Positions 60,676-64,000 of a stretch of DNA of 64,000 nt are shown piece after piece (position 1 is the stretch's first letter; each line of letters opens with the position of its first letter). The translations under genes and the position numbers were made by a program. The notes under the pieces are model-generated. The model saw nothing but the letters and a program-made list of their open reading frames with translations, was not told where the DNA came from and ran no database searches. The stretch is from positions 310,001 to 374,000 of the forward strand of contig NC_047500.1 of assembly GCF_002079055.1 (NCBI RefSeq), written 5' to 3'. The DNA comes from Saccharomyces paradoxus. Lineage: Eukaryota > Ascomycota > Saccharomycetes > Saccharomycetales > Saccharomycetaceae.

Positions 60676-61806
60676 CTATTTTAAGACCGCAACCAATTTT
60701 TCACCAGAGTTCCTCCCGTGCTTGATATCATCAAGCAATTGTGGGATATCATCAAGCCCGTTCTTGTAAACTTTCACTGGGATGTGGTGGATTCCACCGT
60801 CGTTGATTTTTGGATTGATGAATTTAATGAATTTGATGGCGGCTTCCTTGTATTCGGGGTCAGCTGGCAGAGTAAAGGTGCCAAATGGGACGTCGTTACC
60901 TCCTATCAAATATAACAAGGTCCCTTCAATGGTAACATTTTGCCTTCTATCTTCCTCCTTGATGTCTTTCTCTGTTAAAACTGTCAATTGAACTACTGTA
61001 GCGTCCAAATCATCAGCCGCACATTTGTACACCTGTTGAATAGTTTCTGTATTAGAGACACAGTCCACCAAGTAAGGAATGTTGTTGTACTTCTTCTTGA
61101 TCTGTTCAATAACATCCGCATCATGATAGTCAAAAAGTTCATCGGCACCGTACTCTTTTAATAGCTTCTCATGCTTACGAGAAGCGACAACGATGATCTT
61201 CTTGAAACCATTTAATTTTTTGGCCAATTGAATCAGCATCTGGCCAACAGCAGTGGCACCACCCCAAAATAAGATAGGCTGATCTTTTTGTGCTTTGGAG
61301 GGCTCCCACTTCATGTCCAAACCGAAACTATGTGTGAGGATCATACCGGCCGTGGTCAGTGAGACTGGGAGGGTGACGGCACCTTCCAAAGACTTGACAG
61401 GACCTTCTGGCAGTCTGTCTTTACCACACAATCTAAATTCTCTGGCTGGCTTATAGGCAGTCTCGGATGAGATGGCAGAATATTCGGCAAAGGCACCGTT
61501 TGAGGGGAACCTCACTGAGGCACCGTGAATAACCCCAAAAATGTAATCACCAATAGCAAAGCGTGCAGCGTCAACATTTGGACCCAACTTTACGATTTGA
61601 CCTGCAGCATCACAACCCAAGAGAGCACCTTGAGGACCAATCTTATAATCAATATGTTTCCAATCTGTAGGATTACCGGCAACGGCGACGGTCTTGATCA
61701 GAACGAAACCTTCTTCTAATTCAGGAATGGGGATGTCCTGTTTGACTACAGCTTTGCCATTTTCGATGACAACGGCTTTCATGGTTTCTGGAATTGAGGC
61801 GGACAT
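60676..61806 (-). CDS. Zinc-free medium-chain reductase, YNL134C orthologue
   Basis: 376 codons from the ATG at 61806, as in S. cerevisiae; upstream reading begins at TTG. A medium-chain dehydrogenase/reductase of the quinone-oxidoreductase/enoyl-reductase-like group. GCDAAGQIVKLG near 80 and the nucleotide-binding segment ILFWGGATAVGQMLIQLAKK near 190-210 are present, and the structural and catalytic zinc ligands of alcohol dehydrogenases are not. The yeast protein is reported as an NADPH-dependent aldehyde reductase acting on furfural-type aldehydes. The promoter holds a Yap1-type TTAGTCAGC site, consistent with stress induction. Confidence 0.93.
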   Translation of the reverse strand: MSASIPETMKAVVIENGKAVVKQDIPIPELEEGFVLIKTVAVAGNPTDWKHIDYKIGPQGALLGCDAAGQIVKLGPNVDAARFAIGDYIFGVIHGASVRFPSNGAFAEYSAISSETAYKPAREFRLCGKDRLPEGPVKSLEGAVTLPVSLTTAGMILTHSFGLDMKWEPSKAQKDQPILFWGGATAVGQMLIQLAKKLNGFKKIIVVASRKHEKLLKEYGADELFDYHDADVIEQIKKKYNNIPYLVDCVSNTETIQQVYKCAADDLDATVVQLTVLTEKDIKEEDRRQNVTIEGTLLYLIGGNDVPFGTFTLPADPEYKEAAIKFIKFINPKINDGGIHHIPVKVYKNGLDDIPQLLDDIKHGRNSGEKLVAVLK

Positions 61807-62378
61807 GTTTGATATGAAGTATAATGTTGCTTTTCGCTGTGTATAACGCAACGACTTACTTTAACTAGAAATATCATACTGATTAAGAAGAGAGAAAAAA
61901 AACTACAAGGAAAGCCTCTCCTTTAAATGGAGGCATTGCCAGAATACCTTAAAAATGACCTTAAATCCTCAGCACCTGTCCTTAAGAATCGATGCCAATC
62001 CAAAGGAGGGAGCCCATGCGCCAAACACTAGAAGTACGCAGAGCGGAACCGCGCGACAACGGTAACCGGATCCGAGAACCTTAGTCAGCGGGGGCTGTGA
62101 TTAGCATTGAAAATTGCCGGCATTGGTGGAACGAGCAGTTATTTGTGAATTATTTGCCACTTTATTCCACGAAACCGTTTTCGTTCTAAACGCGAATGTT
62201 TTGATATTATGGATATCGGTATTTCACTCCCTCTTATTCCTTCTGTGAGAAACCGTTCTAGCGCCAGATCGGAGGGATCACGTACGAAAACGAAGGGGAA
62301 ATGAGTGGAAAATGAGGCTCCGATTATATGTGTCCAACCTTTACGTAGATTATATAATTTGAAGTTCTAATTTTGGTT
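61807..62378. promoter_or_regulatory. YNL134C promoter and FYV6 3' region
   Basis: 572 bp, with the Yap1-type site at 62081-62089. G+C-rich patches (AGCGGAACCGCGCGAC near 62042) lie in the middle. No gene seen. Confidence 0.55.
62081..62089 (+). promoter_or_regulatory. Yap1-type antioxidant response site
   Basis: TTAGTCAGC, a known Yap1 recognition variant, about 275 bp upstream of the YNL134C ATG. YNL134C is known to respond to oxidative and aldehyde stress; function here is inferred. Confidence 0.55.
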
Positions 62379-62906
62379 TCATTTCTTAGGTTTCTTCATT
62401 TCCGTCAATTTCTTTATGGATACCTTGATTTTCGGTTTAAGACTGTATGGCTTGACGCCCTTGATTTTTGTTTTACTGCCCAAACTGGTGCCAGGCTCTG
62501 GGCGATTTTCCTCGTTACTGGTAGAATCCTCCTCCATGATTAAAGCTTTCTTTTTCCTTTCAAAATTGATTGCCTTGGCGTTTAAGTAGCCATCCAGTTC
62601 CTTTTCCTTTTTCAGCAACTCATCCTTGCTGGTCTGGTAAAACTCTAAATCCTCTTTGGTCAATCTAGTAAAACTTTCACGGTTTCTCACTAAACCATTA
62701 TATTGTTTTTGCTTGCTGATAGCGTTGGACCTAAGTTGGTCTCGAAGGGATTTTCTGGTTTTCCTCTTATACTCTGCTTCGTATTTTTTTTGCTCCACTT
62801 GCTCTCGTATCTTCTGAGCCTCTATATTACCTACTCCTTCTGACACGAATTTAAGCGGTTTCTTCCCTCTTGTGTCATTAGTTGTACTATCACTGGTAGA
62901 TGACAT
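62379..62906 (-). CDS. FYV6: Splicing factor Fyv6
   Basis: 175 codons (173 in S. cerevisiae). Fyv6 acts in the second step of pre-mRNA splicing, promoting exon ligation and distal 3' splice-site use. The FAM192A/PIP30-type N-terminal domain is clear at about 18-75 (KFVSEGVGNIEAQKIREQ, KKYEAEYKRKTRKSLRDQ), followed by a helical, Lys/Glu-rich region and a very basic C-terminus (KIKVSIKKLTEMKKPKK). Divergent from the tRNA-Phe gene. Confidence 0.94.
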   Translation of the reverse strand: MSSTSDSTTNDTRGKKPLKFVSEGVGNIEAQKIREQVEQKKYEAEYKRKTRKSLRDQLRSNAISKQKQYNGLVRNRESFTRLTKEDLEFYQTSKDELLKKEKELDGYLNAKAINFERKKKALIMEEDSTSNEENRPEPGTSLGSKTKIKGVKPYSLKPKIKVSIKKLTEMKKPKK

Positions 62907-63081
62907 GATGTTTATATAATAGAACCAACAGTTTTTTGTCTGTACACTGCTCCTTCTACGTTTGTTTCGATGGACTTACAGTGTGCGAGCATTTAAACGT
63001 CATTTTTCGCCCAGATTGCCAGTATGTGAAAGTAATTCCTAGGGACACACAGAAAGGGGCAGAAATTTTCAGTGAAAATAG

Positions 63082-63172
63082 GCGGACTTAGCTCAGTTGG
63101 GAGAGCGCCAGACTGAAGAAAAACTTCGGTCAAGATATCTGGAGGTCCTGTGTTCGATCCACAGAGTTCGCA
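63082..63172 (+). tRNA. tRNA-Phe (GAA) with 18-nt intron
   Basis: Mature 73-nt tRNA beginning GCGGACTTAGCTCAG and ending GAGTTCGCA (CCA is added later). Anticodon GAA at 63115-63117, position-37 G at 63118, intron 63119-63136 directly after it. The acceptor stem GCGGACT pairs with AGTTCGC. The A box TAGCTCAGTTGG and B box GTTCGATCC (63152-63160) are intact. A T5 pol III terminator lies at 63177-63181. In S. cerevisiae the tRNA here is tF(GAA)N. Confidence 0.98.
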
Positions 63173-63176
63173 ATTA

Positions 63177-63181
63177 TTTTT
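63177..63181 (+). terminator. Pol III terminator of tRNA-Phe
   Basis: TTTTT starting five bases after the discriminator base. Confidence 0.85.
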
Positions 63182-63347
63182 ATATAATTCGTACCACAAC
63201 CATTTGAGCGCGCACAGAATTAACAGTCTTTTTTTTCTTCGGTTTCTGGCAACATATGGCGGGCTGAACTTTGCGTGTTTTCGATTATTACTTGTTGATG
63301 TATCTGGATCACTTATAAAAAATTAATAGAGTTTACCCGGAATAGAG

Positions 63348-63358
63348 TGAAAAATTTT
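63348..63358 (+). promoter_or_regulatory. RRPE element
   Basis: TGAAAAATTTT, exact ribosomal-RNA-processing element (Stb3 site). It sits 8 bp after the Reb1 site TTACCCGG and 33 bp before the PAC cores. Confidence 0.75.
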
Positions 63359-63390
63359 GAAAAAAAAAAAAAGAGCCAAAGATACAATGG

Positions 63391-63402
63391 GATGAGATGA
63401 GG
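63391..63402 (+). promoter_or_regulatory. Doubled PAC core
   Basis: GATGAGATGAGG holds two overlapping GATGAG cores 135-145 bp upstream of the KRE33 ATG. Confidence 0.65.
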
Positions 63403-63535
63403 TACTAAAGATGTATGAATGTTCTGTGTTCATCTCAGAATAAAGTGCATCATAATATATCAGCCAAATCACCTTTTTCTCTTTATTATTGTTGATTTGC
63501 AAAGACCGTTAAGAGACTTATAAAACGAGGAGAAA

Positions 63536-64000
63536 ATGGCCAAAAAAGCTATCGATTCAAGAATTCCGTCACTGATCAGGAATGGTGTTCAAACCAAACA
63601 GAGATCTATATTTGTCATCGTTGGGGACAGGGCGCGTAATCAGCTGCCCAATCTACATTATTTAATGATGAGTGCTGACCTTAAGATGAACAAATCCGTA
63701 TTATGGGCCTACAAGAAGAAGCTTTTGGGTTTCACTTCGCACAGAAAGAAAAGAGAAAATAAAATCAAGAAAGAAATTAAAAGAGGTACAAGGGAAGTAA
63801 ACGAAATGGACCCTTTTGAGTCTTTTATTTCTAACCAAAATATCAGATATGTTTACTACAAAGAAAGTGAAAAAATCTTGGGTAATACCTATGGTATGTG
63901 TATTCTACAAGATTTCGAGGCATTAACTCCAAACCTTTTAGCAAGAACCATTGAAACTGTGGAAGGTGGTGGTATTGTGGTTATTTTGTTGAAATCCATG
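63536..64000 (+). CDS. KRE33: rRNA/tRNA acetyltransferase Kre33, 5' part
   Basis: 155 codons from the ATG at 63536, then cut by the window edge. Kre33 (human NAT10) is the nucleolar RNA helicase-acetyltransferase that makes N4-acetylcytidine in 18S rRNA and, with Tan1, in tRNA. The N-terminal domain is unmistakable: MAKKAIDSRIPSLIRNGV, RSIFVIVGDRARNQLPNLHY and KSVLWAYKKKLLGFTSHRKK. The Walker and GNAT motifs lie beyond the window. The promoter carries RRPE and PAC, as fits a small-subunit processome gene. Confidence 0.97.
   Translation, partial: MAKKAIDSRIPSLIRNGVQTKQRSIFVIVGDRARNQLPNLHYLMMSADLKMNKSVLWAYKKKLLGFTSHRKKRENKIKKEIKRGTREVNEMDPFESFISNQNIRYVYYKESEKILGNTYGMCILQDFEALTPNLLARTIETVEGGGIVVILLKSM

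Larger units (their letters stand above)
63173..63535. promoter_or_regulatory. KRE33 promoter
   Basis: 363 bp between the tRNA and KRE33. In order: a Reb1 site (63333-63340), an RRPE (63348-63358), a poly-A run, and a doubled PAC core (63391-63402). This is the full ribosome-biogenesis promoter set, about 135-200 bp from the ATG. Confidence 0.85.

Overview
This window is yeast nuclear DNA from the genus Saccharomyces (sensu stricto group). It is collinear with the left arm of S. cerevisiae chromosome XIV, from APC1 (YNL172W, 3' part) to KRE33 (YNL132W, 5' part). The evidence is dense, mostly intronless genes, three short introns with GTATGT donors and TACTAAC branch sites, a tRNA-Phe gene with an 18-nt intron, and gene-by-gene recognisable proteins. 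Compared from memory with S288C, the proteins carry scattered substitutions (about 20% in the YNL146W-like protein, Ile7 in the MFA2 precursor, several changes in PSD1 and YNL134C) and small length changes in SKO1, YCK2, EAF7 and FYV6. I therefore favour a close relative such as S. paradoxus over the reference strain; this is inference, not a computed identity.

Layout, left to right. 1-6.9 kb: APC1 3' part (anaphase-promoting complex), PSD1 (mitochondrial phosphatidylserine decarboxylase), FMP41. 7.5-14.4 kb: SKO1 (osmostress bZIP repressor), BNI5 (septin factor), YNL165W, IBD2 (spindle checkpoint). 14.8-23 kb: RIA1/EFL1 (60S maturation GTPase), a small zinc-ribbon ORF (YNL162W-A), RPL42A (intron), CBK1 (NDR kinase). 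23-31.5 kb: a long promoter region, YGP1, ASI2, PGA1, IGO1, NSG2 with a small membrane ORF upstream, CUZ1. 31.7-40.3 kb: YCK2, GIM3, INN1, RPC31, PGA2, ALF1, LSM7 (intron), YNL146W. 40.7-49 kb: MFA2 (a-factor), YNL144C, a 2.3-kb control region, MEP2 (ammonium permease), AAH1 (adenine deaminase). 49.1-64 kb: THO2, YSF3 (intron), SRV2, NAM9, EAF7, FPR1, YNL134C, FYV6, tRNA-Phe(GAA), KRE33 5' part.

The genes are independent eukaryotic units rather than an operon. Themes recur: cell cycle and cytokinesis (APC1, BNI5, IBD2, CBK1, INN1), ribosome and RNA biogenesis (RIA1, RPL42A, RPC31, LSM7, THO2, YSF3, FYV6, KRE33), nitrogen and purine supply (MEP2, AAH1), and membrane lipids and GPI anchors (PSD1, PGA1, NSG2). 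Promoter motifs agree with these jobs: a Rap1-like pair before RPL42A, PAC/RRPE before RIA1, RPC31 and KRE33, a PACE before CUZ1, an alpha2-Mcm1 operator and pheromone elements before MFA2, and a GATA cluster before MEP2.

I saw no transposon, solo LTR, CRISPR array or foreign-looking island. I did not find a wholly new system. The most useful leads are a small membrane ORF overlapping the NSG2 start, a 13-bp perfect inverted repeat upstream of FPR1, the splice-site architecture of LSM7 and YSF3, a PACE box before IBD2, and a possible replication origin between SKO1 and BNI5.
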